The position numbers and the translations under genes are program-made. Positions 11,607 to 21,299 of a stretch of DNA of 64,000 nt are shown in pieces. Within the stretch, counting starts at the first letter, position 1. Every line of letters starts with the position of its first letter. Below the pieces are notes generated by a model, which worked only from the letters and a program-made list of their open reading frames with translations, did no database searches and was not told where the DNA came from. The stretch comes from Puccinia triticina (Eukaryota > Basidiomycota > Pucciniomycetes > Pucciniales > Pucciniaceae). The stretch lies in assembly GCF_026914185.1 (NCBI RefSeq), contig NC_070571.1:1922001-1986000 (forward strand), read 5' to 3'.

Positions 11607-12826
11607 TCTGTCCACCCCAGCGTGGAAATTGAGTCTTGGGAAGTGAAAATAAACTTGAGTCTTGATGATCCTGCTGGCGGCGGTGATGCTCCTGAATAGC
11701 TGGCCATGAGAGGGGCCACCACACCGGATGAACATGGCGTTGTTTGGTTACATGTAGACGACGGTGTAGTTACGGCTTCCAACGATGCGCTGTTGAAGAG
11801 ACTAGAGGGCGATCTGAAAGACATTCTGGAGATAAAATGGGCGCGCGGCCTCGACTCGATTGTGGGCCTCAATGTCCGCCGATCTGGTCAGGGTTTTGAG
11901 CTGTGGCAACAAGAGCTTGTGTCGGGCATTCTGGCGGAACACTGGGATGGAGTGTCGAGTGCGGCGACTCCCCTGCCGCTGGGATTCAATGCTACAACAG
12001 ATGCGGAAGGAGTTGCTGCAGACTCGGGGAAATACCTGTCGGTGATTGGATCCTTCAGTTATTTGGCGGTAGGTACAAGACCAGATATCTGTTTTGCTGT
12101 TAACTATTTAGCGCGTTTTGCAGCCAAACCGGGTGTGTCCCACTGGAAAGGTGTTAAACATTTGGTAAATTACTTGGCGGGCAGCAGAGATCTGCGACTG
12201 ACTCTTTTTCCCTCTACTGATCAAAAAGCGCTCAAGACTTTTGCAGATGCCTCCTGGGGTGGAGAATTCTCTTGCTCATCCTACAGCGTCCTGATTTCCT
12301 TTCTCAATTGCCCAGTGCTGTGGGTTTCACGGAGACAACAGTCCGTGGCGTCATCCACCTGTCATGCAGAATACATGGCACTGGGGGTTGCCACAAGGCA
12401 GACTCTCTGGGTAAGACACTTGCTACGGGATGTTTTGAAGCAAGATTTTGTGGGACATTTGTTTTGCGATAACCAGTCGGCTATCAGGGTATCTACTGAC
12501 GACGCGTCCAACAAGCGGACGCGCCACACTGACCGCGATTTTTACATCACTAACGAGTCTCTGTTCCAGAAAAAGACTGTGATTGAGTGGGTGAACACCA
12601 AGGATCAGCTGGCGGATATATTTACCAAGTGCATGGCACCGGTAAATTTTGTGGCTCTAAGGGACAGGATTATGTCAAAATGATTGTGTTGTTTATTTTT
12701 TTTCTCTTTCCTCTCTTTCTTTTTATTTTAACAAATTTCTTTTCCCTTTCCCTTGTCTGTTTTTTTCCTTTTTTCTTCTCCTTTTTTGTTTGTTATGCGG
12801 TACCGTGTCTACGGCGAGAGGGGGGG

Positions 12827-12962
12827 TGTTGTAGTCTGGAGGGCTACGCATCCTGAGCCTCGCCGCAGTTGCGGTATCTTGTCCATCCCGGACTGACATC
12901 CGGGTTGGAGAGATTGTCATTTTCATTACCATAGTGTCACTTCACCCACCTGTGCCACTACA
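12827..12962 (+). repeat. copia 3' LTR (136 bp)
   Basis: Near-identical to 4922-5057, preceded by the G-rich purine tract at 12811-12826 and followed by the duplicated AACTG. Confidence 0.95.
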
Positions 12963-13395
12963 AACTGTACTTGTATATAGCCTACACGGCGGTTGCATAG
13001 CGCGGTCAAAAGCGCCGCGAGTTCGGCCGTCAAATTGACGGTCCCCCCTCAGCCATTGTTGACCGTAAAAAAACAGCCCCCGCGTCAGCCGTCAAATTGA
13101 CGGCCAAATTGTCAGCCTGCCCACCAGAGAGCAGTCGGGCAAACAGCTGGCAAACCTTCCGGCCCGCCGACCCGAGCGGGAACTTGACGTCAACCCCAAG
13201 CCCGTTCACAAATGCGGGCAGGCACTTTTGTCCACCGTTTGACGGAAAACAACCGCCGCAACCCATGATTCACTCAGAGCAAAAATTGGCGGCCACCAGG
13301 GCACTTTTTTTGGTTTGTATTGCATGTTTTGATGTTTTTTTTTTTTTTTTTTCTTTTGTTTTTATGCCTTTTTTTTTTGGTTTACAAATAATGAT

Positions 13396-13481
13396 CTGGG
13401 AAGAGAATTGAGAGTGGGAAGAGAACAGAGAGTGGGAAGAGAACAGAGAGTGGGAAGAGAACAGAGAGTGGGAAGAGAACC
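13396..13481 (+). repeat. 18-bp tandem repeat AGAGTGGGAAGAGAACAG
   Basis: Four to five copies sit end to end within the TIR element, downstream of the captured gene fragment. Confidence 0.85.
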
Positions 13482-13488
13482 GAGATCA

Positions 13489-14161
13489 GCAAATAAATCC
13501 CTCAGGATCTAGTATCACTCGTACCTCTCCCGGCGCAAAGAAATGTTGAGCGGCCGAGTGGATAGAAAGCCAAGAGGCCCTTGAATAAAATGGCGGGTGG
13601 GACACCTTTTGCTTCTCTAGCATGCCTGAGTTTGTAGTTGCTTGGCTCGTCCATTTGGAAGCCAACGTCTTGGCTGAATATGGGTCCGAGGCATTAATCG
13701 TATCAAGAAGGCTAAAGGCGGGCACAAAAAAAATGTCAGAGATGGATTCTTAAAATATGGGTCAGGGCGCTTAACTGGATGCCCTTTTTGAACTCACACC
13801 ACAACAGTTCAAAGCCGGTGTTCATCCTGACCACCCCCTTGAAGCCGTATTGCTCGCCGATCTTACAAAGCTCGGCAGCACGCGCGTATTCGGCTTCTAC
13901 ATAATGACCCTTGTCCAGGAAGTGCTCGGGCACGGAACCGTTGATGAGGGCGTACTGCAAGTCCATAAAGCCGGGCGTAATGAGGGAAGCACTCTGGCCA
14001 TCAAGGTAAATCACCCGGAGAGCACGCTCGGCTGAAAATGTGTAGAGCTGAAATCCATCGTGCGCAAGATAGGTTCCAACCGCATAGCTCATCTTGGGAT
14101 CAAAGGCAAACCATTCTTTTTCCCTGATACCGTTCATGATGCTATTAAATCTCCTCAACAA
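13489..14161 (-). pseudogene. fragment of a conserved fungal gene of unknown function
   Basis: Two minus-strand frames belong to one broken gene. 14161-13736 carries 'ALRVIYLDGQSASLITPGFM' and 'YGFKGVVRMNTGFELLWCEF'. 13725-13486 carries 'WLSIHSAAQHFFAPGEVRV'. The combination of a 'YLDGQSA' segment, an acidic/aromatic 'FELLWCEF' segment and a late 'GEVRV' segment resembles a large uncharacterised family of fungal (often secreted) proteins as I remember it; no biochemical function is known to me. Start, end and the connection between the two frames are disrupted by a stop, and the copy lies inside inverted repeats, so it is probably a transposon-captured remnant. Confidence 0.55.
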
Positions 14162-14876
14162 GGCGGGCCGATTGAGTCTTGAGTGATTAGAATCAGCATT
14201 AGTAGTAGTGGTGGTGGAAGTGGGATATTCCAGCCAGTGATGAGCTCATGGTTTTTTTGAATGGATGAGGGTGGAGTCTGGACTCTGGAGGTGTGGAGGG
14301 TGACGTGTGCTCCAATGAGCGGACTTTGAAAAATGAGTGAGGACCAAGGGTGACGTGTCCCTCCAATGAGTGGACTCTGTACACCCGGCCACCTCTGCCG
14401 TTTTGGGGCAGGTTAGGGCTGAGCCTTGCAGCAGGCAAGTTAACATAAAGTTACCAATAAGTTGCCTGAATTCAAGTGCCGGCGGGTTGGCTGGCTATTT
14501 GGCTGTCAATTTGACGGCTGACGCGGGGGCTGGTAGCTGACCAGTCGAGCCGACCGATACTTGGCCCCTCACATCAATTTGCCAACCAAAACTTTAATAT
14601 GTGCAACTGCCGTGTAGTTGTTCCCTGGTTTTTCTCCTTCCTCACTGAATGAACATTAGAGCATCTCCACCGCGCGGGACTATCTGAGGGACTAAATCCC
14701 CAACTCGCGCGACTGCGGCGCAGTTATAGTCCCCCGCCCAAAATCGTTTTCACACCGCAAGGTCCTAAAATTAGGACCTGGGTCTTGTGGAAGGCTGTAC
14801 CCCCGATTCCCCCTACTCAACAATCCCAGGAACCAAACGTATAGCAAGCCACACGGAACGGAAACACAAAATCAGC

Positions 14877-16447
14877 ATGGAGAACGAGGAGAACGACCCA
14901 GGCGTACTCAACCCCACCGTATTGCAGATATTAATCCGACAAAGGCAACTAGTGGCAAGGTTCAGAACCACTGTAAATGCAGCTCTTCAAGTCATTCCGA
15001 TGCTGCTCAATGACAATGAAGATGAGGACAACATTTTCCCTTCACATGGTGGATCAAAACCAGGTAAACTGCCCAACCGTCCCCGCGACTTTGAAGGAGC
15101 CTACCAAAGGCTCTTTGGTCATTACTTTTGCCCGCGAGCTTTCTACAACAAAGTAGTATTCTGGCAATGTTTTTGAATGGGAAAGTCCCTCTTCTTGAAG
15201 ATCGCCAACGCTGTTGAAAACTTCAATCCCTACTTTAAGCTCAGGGCTGACGCGTTGGGAAAACCTGGAGTGAGGCCCCTTGTCAAGATAACGGCAGCTT
15301 TGCGAATGCTTGCATACGGAGCCGCTGCCAACTGCAACAACAAATACTTACAGCTTTCGGAGTCCACGTCTCAAGAGTGTATGGACAGATTTTGCAACAA
15401 TATTGTTGCTATCTACTTGGCGGAATATCTTCGACACCCAACAACTGCCGACTTGGAGCGACTCCTCTCTGAATGTGCCCACCGAGGCTTCCCAGGAATA
15501 CTTGGATCGCTCGATTGTATGCACTGGGAGTGGAAGAACTGCCCATCCGGCTGGGCGGGAGCATTTCAAGGAAAAGAAAAGGTATTAACTTTCTTTTTCC
15601 TTATGGTCCCTGACCGATTGCTTTGATGGATTGGGTTCCTTTGAATGTGTGATTTGCATTCATGGTCTATACTACACATGCGATTGAATTGCCCTAGTAT
15701 CATGGCAAATCTTTCCAGTGGAAATATAGTGCCATGAAGGCCTATCAGCTTCAAAGGGCCCCACAGCAAAGGTGGGGTAGATGTACCTTGCTGACCTTGT
15801 ACTATCATTTTCAGCGACCAACAGTCATTCTTGAGGCAGTCGCATCACAAGATATGTGGATCTGGCATGCCTACTTTGGCTTACCAGGCTCTCACAACAA
15901 CATAAACATCCTCAATACTTCACCACTATTTGAGAATCTCTTGAACGGTCAGGCACCTCGATGTGAATACACAATCAACGGACACAACTACCAGCAAGGG
16001 TACTACCTTGCCAATGGAATCTATCCAGACTGGGCAACCTTTGTGAAGACGTTCTCGCAGCCCCAGGGAGCAGACCAGAAACACTTTGCAAAGCTCCAAG
16101 AAGCCCGACGCAAAGATGTGGAGCACACATTTGGGGCACTTCAAAGTCGATTTGATGTTGTTGCTTGCCCAGCCCAAGGATGGAAGCATCACAACCTCGC
16201 AAACATCATGAAGGCGTGTGTCATCCTCCACAACATGATTGTGGAGGATGAACGAGTGACTTACTTGAAATATACCTTTGAAAAGAACCCTACTGGTGCA
16301 ATCATCACGGAGGTCAACATCTCAAGAGATGGCTCATTGATTTCCTTTTCCGATTTCATCAAAAACTATCATTCATTGAGAGACTCAAGCACACATTTTC
16401 AGCTCCGCAGCAATCTAGTTAGACATCAAGGGGAGATCAAAGGGTGA
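14877..16447 (+). pseudogene. PIF/Harbinger DDE_Tnp_4 transposase with one in-frame stop
   Basis: The ATG at 14877 opens a frame that reads through a TGA at 15174-15176, then continues to 15581. A 233-nt intron (15582-15814) separates the last exon, 15815-16447. Catalytic landmarks are present: the first Asp in 'ILGSLDCMHWEWKNCPSGW', the second Asp region 'WIWHAYFGLPGSHNNINIL', and the Glu in 'RRKDVEHTFGALQSRF', followed by 'ILHNMIVEDE'. The transposase acts in the nucleus to cut TIRs and integrate at TTA. The TGA falls at a residue next to a conserved 'MGKSLFLKI' helix and looks like a point nonsense change, so this copy is probably dead. The intron is longer than others in the window. Confidence 0.85.
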
Positions 16448-17089
16448 CTTGAAGAAGAACCTTGACTCTATCAATAAGTTCCTTATCAATATTATCTTGA
16501 AGTTATATCTTCATTTCTTGTGAGCTAGTCCATCTCAGCTAGCTAGTTTGTTTCTCCTTAGATAGTTTTCTCGCTTTAATCCTAAGAAAATTGCAATAAA
16601 ACATTGAGTGATTGATTGAGTGAGAGATTGAGAGCAATCAAGATAGGAAAGACAAGTTATCAACGCTAACACTGCAAAAAAAACTTGGACAACTGCTTGC
16701 AGTTGACATGCAGGATACTCAAGCCAAGCTGCCATTGTAACTCCACATGAATGCGCAAGTGTCTTTGTTGGCACAGTCACTGTGCAAGGTGCACAGTGAC
16801 TGTGCATTGAAGCTTGGGTTGAGTCAAACCTTGAGTAAGGCTGGTGTAAGACCACAAGCTTCCTCAGAGTTACCACATGTCAACTGCTCACAGTTGACAC
16901 AGTTTTTTTTGCAGTGTAATAGAGAGTTTTCAAGGTCAATAGAGGTTTATCGAGGCCAAAAACTAGTGATTGAAAGCAATAGTTTTAGAGACAAGAAAAA
17001 CAAGTGATCAAGAGCAAAAGAAAAAAAGTGATCATGCGCAATAGAGAGAAAACACAACAGTGATTGAGACCAAGTACAGGTAGAGAGAT
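16448..17089. other. inter-gene part of the Harbinger element
   Basis: AT-rich sequence with short imperfect inverted repeats (for example GTCACTGTGCAAGGTGCACAG and GTTGACA...TGTCAAC). No gene is seen. Confidence 0.5.
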
Positions 17090-18163
17090 TCATGTGGATT
17101 TTTCTTTCTCACGCAGAGATTGGAGAATCTCCCTTCTCTTCAACCTGTAGTACTCCTGTTGCTTGTTGTCAAGCCCGGCAAGATTCTTATTCATGATGGA
17201 CAGCTCAGAAGCAGTCTCTGCATTTTGTGCCATGCGTTCTCCATTTTGTGCAATGCGCTTGAGGGAAAGTGAATCATTGTTCATGATGTCTTTGAATTGT
17301 TCAGATTTGGATGCAATCTTATTTTGAGCATCAGCAACGTCGACTTTCCATTCTTGGTCTTTGGTTGAGTAACTTTGCCTTTTTTTTCCAATTGGTTGCT
17401 CAAGTATTGAAGGATTGGTACCAGTACCATCAAACTTGGAAACAGCATTGGATGGTGCGGGATTTTGTGCCGCAGTTGATTTGGGTGCATTTGATGGTGG
17501 GGGATTGCTAGTAGGACTTGCGGCTCTCTTTTTCTTAGAAAATTTGGCTTTCTTTTTGTTATCACAACAGTAATCGGTCCACTTAGGGCTTTTAACAAGG
17601 AGATTGTAGCAACACAAATGTTTGAAGTGAGTATGCTGGTCCTTGGTGTAAATTCGGAGAGCTCGGTTTAACTGGTCCTCAACAGATGCACCACTCTGGT
17701 TGAACTGTTCAACCTGATTAACACAACCACAGAATTTGTTTATTGCGGGCTGCACGTTGTTGCTCCATTGCTTTTTCAAGCTGTTGGCTGGTCGGATTGG
17801 ATGAGGCATAGCTTTGTGATACACAGTCAAAATTTGTTCCCAGGAAGTGCTTCCTTCTTGATTGGTTCCAACGGCGGGATCTTTGGATACCTGAACCCAG
17901 GCGCAACATAACTCATAGTCTTTGGGTTCGGTATAAATAGGACTTTTTTTCTTTTCCTCTGGCTGCGTGGCTTGGCTCTTGTTGGGGGAGAGTTGTGGAT
18001 CAATATCATCTGAGTAGGTAGCAAAAAAAGCCCAGTACTTGTTTAGTTATGACAAACAATGTTGAATAAGCAGAAAAGAAAAAAAAAAACCACCGTGGAC
18101 TTCATCATTGTCATCTTCATTGCCCGTGTTGATGTTGCTGGGGTGGTTTTTTCTTCTTGGCAT
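17090..18163 (-). CDS. Harbinger accessory DNA-binding (Myb/NAM-associated-like) protein
   Basis: Exon 1 is 18163-18094 and exon 2 is 18009-17090, joined in phase 1 for 329 residues. The start ATG opens 'MPRRKNHPSN', a basic N terminus. A trihelix/Myb-like segment follows ('DYELCCAWVQVSKDPAVG', 'TSWEQILTVYHKAMP', 'SLKKQWSNNVQ'), then a Lys-rich stretch, a Pro/Ser linker and a C-terminal coiled coil rich in Glu/Lys. In PIF/Harbinger elements such a second protein assists nuclear import and TIR binding of the transposase; here that role is inferred from its position and fold. The frame has no internal stop, unlike its transposase. Confidence 0.75.
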
Positions 18164-18487
18164 TTCAGTCGAATGGAGAGATGACCTGGATTTGCTGATT
18201 TGGGTCGAGGTGTGGGGTGGAGATATTGGGGGTTGTGTACGCAAGGTAGTGCAGTATCACAAGAAGGTTTTCCGTGTGATATGTGGATGAGGGGGACTAT
18301 CTGGGGAGCTATACGGTCTCAAAGCTGGGACTGGTATAGGGCCCGGAAGGGTTTTTCCAAGTTTAGAGCATCTCTAACGGAGCCGCGACTGGGCGTTCGG
18401 GGGCGAACTTTGGCCGCCCGGGTTCCTGTTTTGCGCGCTAACAAAGAAAAAAAACCTTCAGCAATTGAATAAAAAAGCCTTGTCTTG

Positions 18488-18893
18488 ATAACGGGGTCTT
18501 TCCGGTCATCGAGAGGAGTAAACACTCCCCTTGATGACCGGTTCTCTCTGATCATTGAGAGGAGTAAACAAGTAAACACTCCCCTCATTGACCTGTTCTC
18601 TCTGATGATCGAGGGGAGTAAACACTCCCCTTGATCACCGGTTCTCTCCGGTCATCGAGAGGAGTAAACACTCCCCTTGATGACCGGTTCTCTCCGGAGA
18701 GGAGTAAACACTCCCCTCAATGACTGGGTCCGTTCCGGTCATCAAGAGGAGTAAACACTCTCCTCAATGACTGGGTCCATTGCGGATCATCGAGAGGAGT
18801 AAACACTCCCCTTGATGACCGGGTCCGTGCTGGTCATCAAGAGAAGTGTTTCCTCCACTTGATGACCGGGTTTGCTCCGGTCATCAAGATACA
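18488..18893. repeat. palindromic minisatellite array A
   Basis: About seven imperfect units alternate a sequence such as CCGGTCATCGAGAGGAGTAA with its complement-like partner CACTCCCCTTGATGACCGG, so every unit can fold into a hairpin. The same motif family occurs at 46940-47735 and 60975-61192. Confidence 0.85.
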
Positions 18894-18898
18894 TGCGT

Positions 18899-19794
18899 TG
18901 TGGTGGCCCCTCCCGCGGCCAGCTAGTCAGGATCATCGCCGCCGCCAGGATCGTTATCAAGAGTCCAGTTTCAGTTTCATTCCTCAAGTCTCAAGAAACA
19001 TCAAGATCCTCAAGACTCTCAAGGCTCTCAGCTCTCCCCCCATCTCTCCTCATCATGCACCCTTTCTCCCCCTTCCTGTTCCATCTCCCCATCTCATTGT
19101 TTTCTTCCCCTCTTTCCCAACTCTCTTCACTTTTCTTGGTCCTAACACAGCATGTGCTGTGGGTTTATTTCTTTGTTCTGTTCTGGTTTCTGTCTCTTTC
19201 TGTTTGTTTTTGCCTGTCTTGAGTGTTTTCTGTCTCCTCTTTTCTTTCTTCCTTTCTTCTCTCTGGCTCTTTTCTTTCTGCCTCATCTCACTGTGCTTTT
19301 CTTGTTTCTTTGTTTTGTGTTCTCTTCTTCCTGCTTCTCTTGTTGTTGTGTGTGTGTGCGCGCGTAGCGCGCGGAGGATATGATGAAATCTATGTGACAT
19401 GTGGCTCTCCCGGAGTCCAAGTTCGCCGAACTTGGATGATGGGGGAGGCATGGCATTCTGATCCCCAGAATACAGTCCATCCTTGAGTCTATAGATCCTA
19501 TCTTCAGAGTTTCAACTTACGGGCTCCGCCCGCCGATCATCTTTCATCCAGAATTCCAGATCCCCTTTCTTTCCCCTCTTTAAGATCACTTCTCATCCCC
19601 TCAACAACAAAAACAACCGCCGCCGAGGATCCAAAACCCCGGCGAACCTCTCAAAACCACCCCAACCACAAAGCTATCCCAGATCCCCCCATTTTCAGCG
19701 CTCAACCTTCACGGACCACCCACCTCGAGGGCAGCCTAAACAGCACCCATCCCCTCACACGACTGCCTCCGCTTGTACGGACAGGAGTCCCTCA
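18899..19794 (+). mobile_element. 896-bp LTR-like element, relative of 9625-11723
   Basis: It begins TGTGGTGGCCCC and ends GGAGTCCCTCA, flanked by the 4-bp duplication GCGT (18895-18898 / 19795-19798). It shares both ends and long internal stretches with the 2.1-kb element in copia but in the opposite orientation, and lacks that copy's tandem-repeat section. It has no coding frame of note. Confidence 0.78.
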
Positions 19795-20130
19795 GCGTCC
19801 CGACGACCAGAACGTGACCAGAACGTTCCAGTCATCGATATGTGTGCATCCCAATGACCGGAATCAGGCTTGCAGAGGGTGGTGGGTGGTGCTGGAGGAG
19901 TGAGCTTTCAGTTGGATTGCGGCTTAAACTGCCAGTCCATAATTGGAGCTGAGCCGCGACTGCTGTGAAATTTGTCTGCGGGCCGGGGAACACAGGCCAA
20001 CTGCCCCCTGGACCGTTGGAGATGCTCTTAGGACCTCCTTTACTCCCTCCGGTGGAGGGACTAAGCTGGGCCCGGGTGACTAAATTTGGTATAGTCCCCC
20101 AATATAGGGCCCGCGGTGGAGATGCTCTTA

Positions 20131-21295
20131 CACCTTGATCCATTGTGCTTGGACTATGTCCTTGCCCATCTCACCAGTCTCTCTCTCTCTGTTACTAGTA
20201 CTTGCGTCACCTCTGTCACCCTCAGCATTGACATTCCCTTTGACCATAATGGCAAGAAGATACATGGACCTTCTATCTATGGTATCAATAAATAAAACCT
20301 TGCCAGCAAGCGGGTACACCTTGTTATCTACACTGCCTACCCGCTTGTCTGGACTCTGAAGAAATATCCTTCAACAAAGAGGTACATACAAAAATATTGT
20401 ACCTTCTTGCGGAAGAATACCTTGCCCACGGCTTGAGTGGGCTATCACAAAGCTGTCCCTGCTTACTGGCAAGGAGTACCCGCTGGCTTTCTCCCCAATT
20501 CTCAGACACCCGCATCCGCTGGCGGGCCGGTCAGAGCGGGTGCCTGCAACAGTTTTGCCAGAGCAATCTCTATGATGTTTTTTTATTTTATTTTTTATGC
20601 TGGATTGCACTGCGTAGCCAGCTGAAAATTTTTCTACAATGCTATTCAATTTTCAGGTATTGATTATCCAACAAAATCTTTGATGGTTTTTTTTGTGTTA
20701 TGTGTTCAGGTAATTGTATGACAGGTGTCATTGCTTCACTTTTACTTGTTGCAATATGAAACCTGGTGGTGCAATGTATAATTCTCCTGCTTTTTTAATA
20801 CCAACATTCAGTATTATCTGGCCAGTATTTGATGTTGCTGTGACATGTTAAATGTACAAACTGAATCATGAATCCCCCAGGCACTTGTTTTTTTACACAC
20901 CCCCTTACTTTTAATGTACATTGATAAATGTATTTGTTGTTTTCTGGATAGAATTGAGTGGGCTGTGCAGTTTTATTTAAACCTGGCCACACCTGTTTCA
21001 TGTACATCCCCCCCCCCCCAAAAAGAATCAAGGAACAGTGTTCAGTCTTTTTGCATAAATAGAGACAAGAATGGGAATTCTTTCTGAACCAAAAATTTCC
21101 AGCTAAACAGCCAGATCACAGCACTCATCAAAATCTATCAATTCTTTTCTACTGCATCCAAGTATCTACCACTCTTTGGATCATCTTGCGTATGACCACA
21201 ATGTCAATTCATAATCAATTTATCAAGATAAAATTATTGGTTTTGCTTGCCTTGCAAGTTCAAAACATCCCATGCATGCATCCTCAAGGTGATTT
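20131..21295. other. unresolved AT-rich intergenic region
   Basis: No gene is recognised. It includes a C(9) run at about 21010 and T-rich tracts. The part nearest 21290 is presumably upstream sequence of the following gene. Confidence 0.45.
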
Positions 21296-21299
21296 ACTT

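Larger units (their letters stand above)
9625..11723 (-). mobile_element. LTR-like element (solo LTR?) nested in copia RT, 2099 bp
   Basis: Read on the minus strand it begins TGTGGTGGCCCC and ends GAGTCTCTCA, has no substantial coding frame, and is flanked by the 4-bp duplication CCGG (9621-9624 / 11724-11727). A shorter relative with the same two ends lies at 18899-19794 in the opposite orientation. TG...CA ends, small direct duplication and absence of a protein fit a solo LTR or a terminal-repeat element without coding capacity. The family name is not recognised. Confidence 0.72.
5730..12683 (+). pseudogene. copia Gag-Pol polyprotein, interrupted
   Basis: The coding frame starts at ATG 5730. 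In order: Gag with a CX2CX4HX4C zinc knuckle (CWQCGGEGHYAKNC, about 6865-6906), aspartic protease (VFDTGAS, about 7285), GAG-pre-integrase with 'HRAFGHASLRHI', integrase core with 'LRSDNGGEF' and 'VIERFNRTL' (8170-8650), RT from about 9060 with 'GRWVFATK', its catalytic 'LHVDDG' at about 11750, and RNase H with 'SSTCHAEYMAL' and 'RTRHTDRDFY'. Three lesions are visible: an in-frame TGA at 6133-6135 inside Gag, a 1-nt deletion-type frameshift near 9312 in RT, and a 2099-bp insertion at 9625-11723. Removing the insert and one target-site copy rejoins the RT frame exactly. It therefore cannot make an active polyprotein. Confidence 0.93.
4922..12962 (+). mobile_element. Ty1/copia LTR retrotransposon, complete but broken
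   Basis: The element is bounded by two 136-bp LTRs (4922-5057 and 12827-12962) beginning TGTTGTAG and ending CACTACA, with a perfect 5-bp target duplication AACTG (4917-4921 / 12963-12967). Between them lie a primer-binding site, a CT-rich leader, one Gag-Pol frame in Ty1/copia order (protease, integrase, RT, RNase H) and a purine tract CGAGAGGGGGG just before the 3' LTR. The LTRs differ at very few sites (for example C/T at 4932 against 12837), so it is fairly young. A 2.1-kb LTR-like element is nested in the RT region. Confidence 0.95.
12982..14617. mobile_element. TIR element carrying a captured gene fragment
   Basis: The left end CTACACGGCGGTTGCATA and the right end (inverted CTACACGGCAGTTGCACA) match, and a subterminal pair (GCCCCCGCGTCAGCCGTCAA near 13075 against its complement near 14500) extends the inverted symmetry. 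No transposase lies between, only a broken host-like gene. I could not find a clear target duplication, so the exact ends may be off by a few bases. Confidence 0.62.
18366..20027. mobile_element. second TIR element nested in the Harbinger element, 1.66 kb
   Basis: The left end GAGCATCTCTAACGGAGCCG and the inverted right end GAGCATCTCCAACGGTCC are both flanked by TTA (18363-18365 / 20028-20030). The first bases match the outer Harbinger ends, so a Harbinger transposase could mobilise it. It codes for nothing; inside are a palindromic minisatellite and an 896-bp LTR-like element. Confidence 0.82.
14659..20127. mobile_element. PIF/Harbinger DNA transposon, 5.5 kb, with nested insertions
   Basis: The ends GAGCATCTCCACCGCG (left) and the inverted GAGCATCTCCACCGCG (right) are flanked by TTA on both sides (14656-14658 / 20128-20130), the 3-bp TWA duplication characteristic of PIF/Harbinger. 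It carries a DDE_Tnp_4 transposase (plus strand) and a second gene on the minus strand, the usual two-gene layout of the superfamily. Another TIR element (18366-20027) is inserted near the right end. Confidence 0.88.

Noticed and set aside
18488..18893. Array of repeats with spacers resembling a CRISPR
   Set aside because: Units are imperfect, palindromic and contiguous without unique spacers, in a eukaryotic transposon; no cas genes.
19053..19451. Lys/Glu/Arg-rich 132-codon frame
   Set aside because: Low-complexity complement of the same pyrimidine-rich tract; no conserved content.
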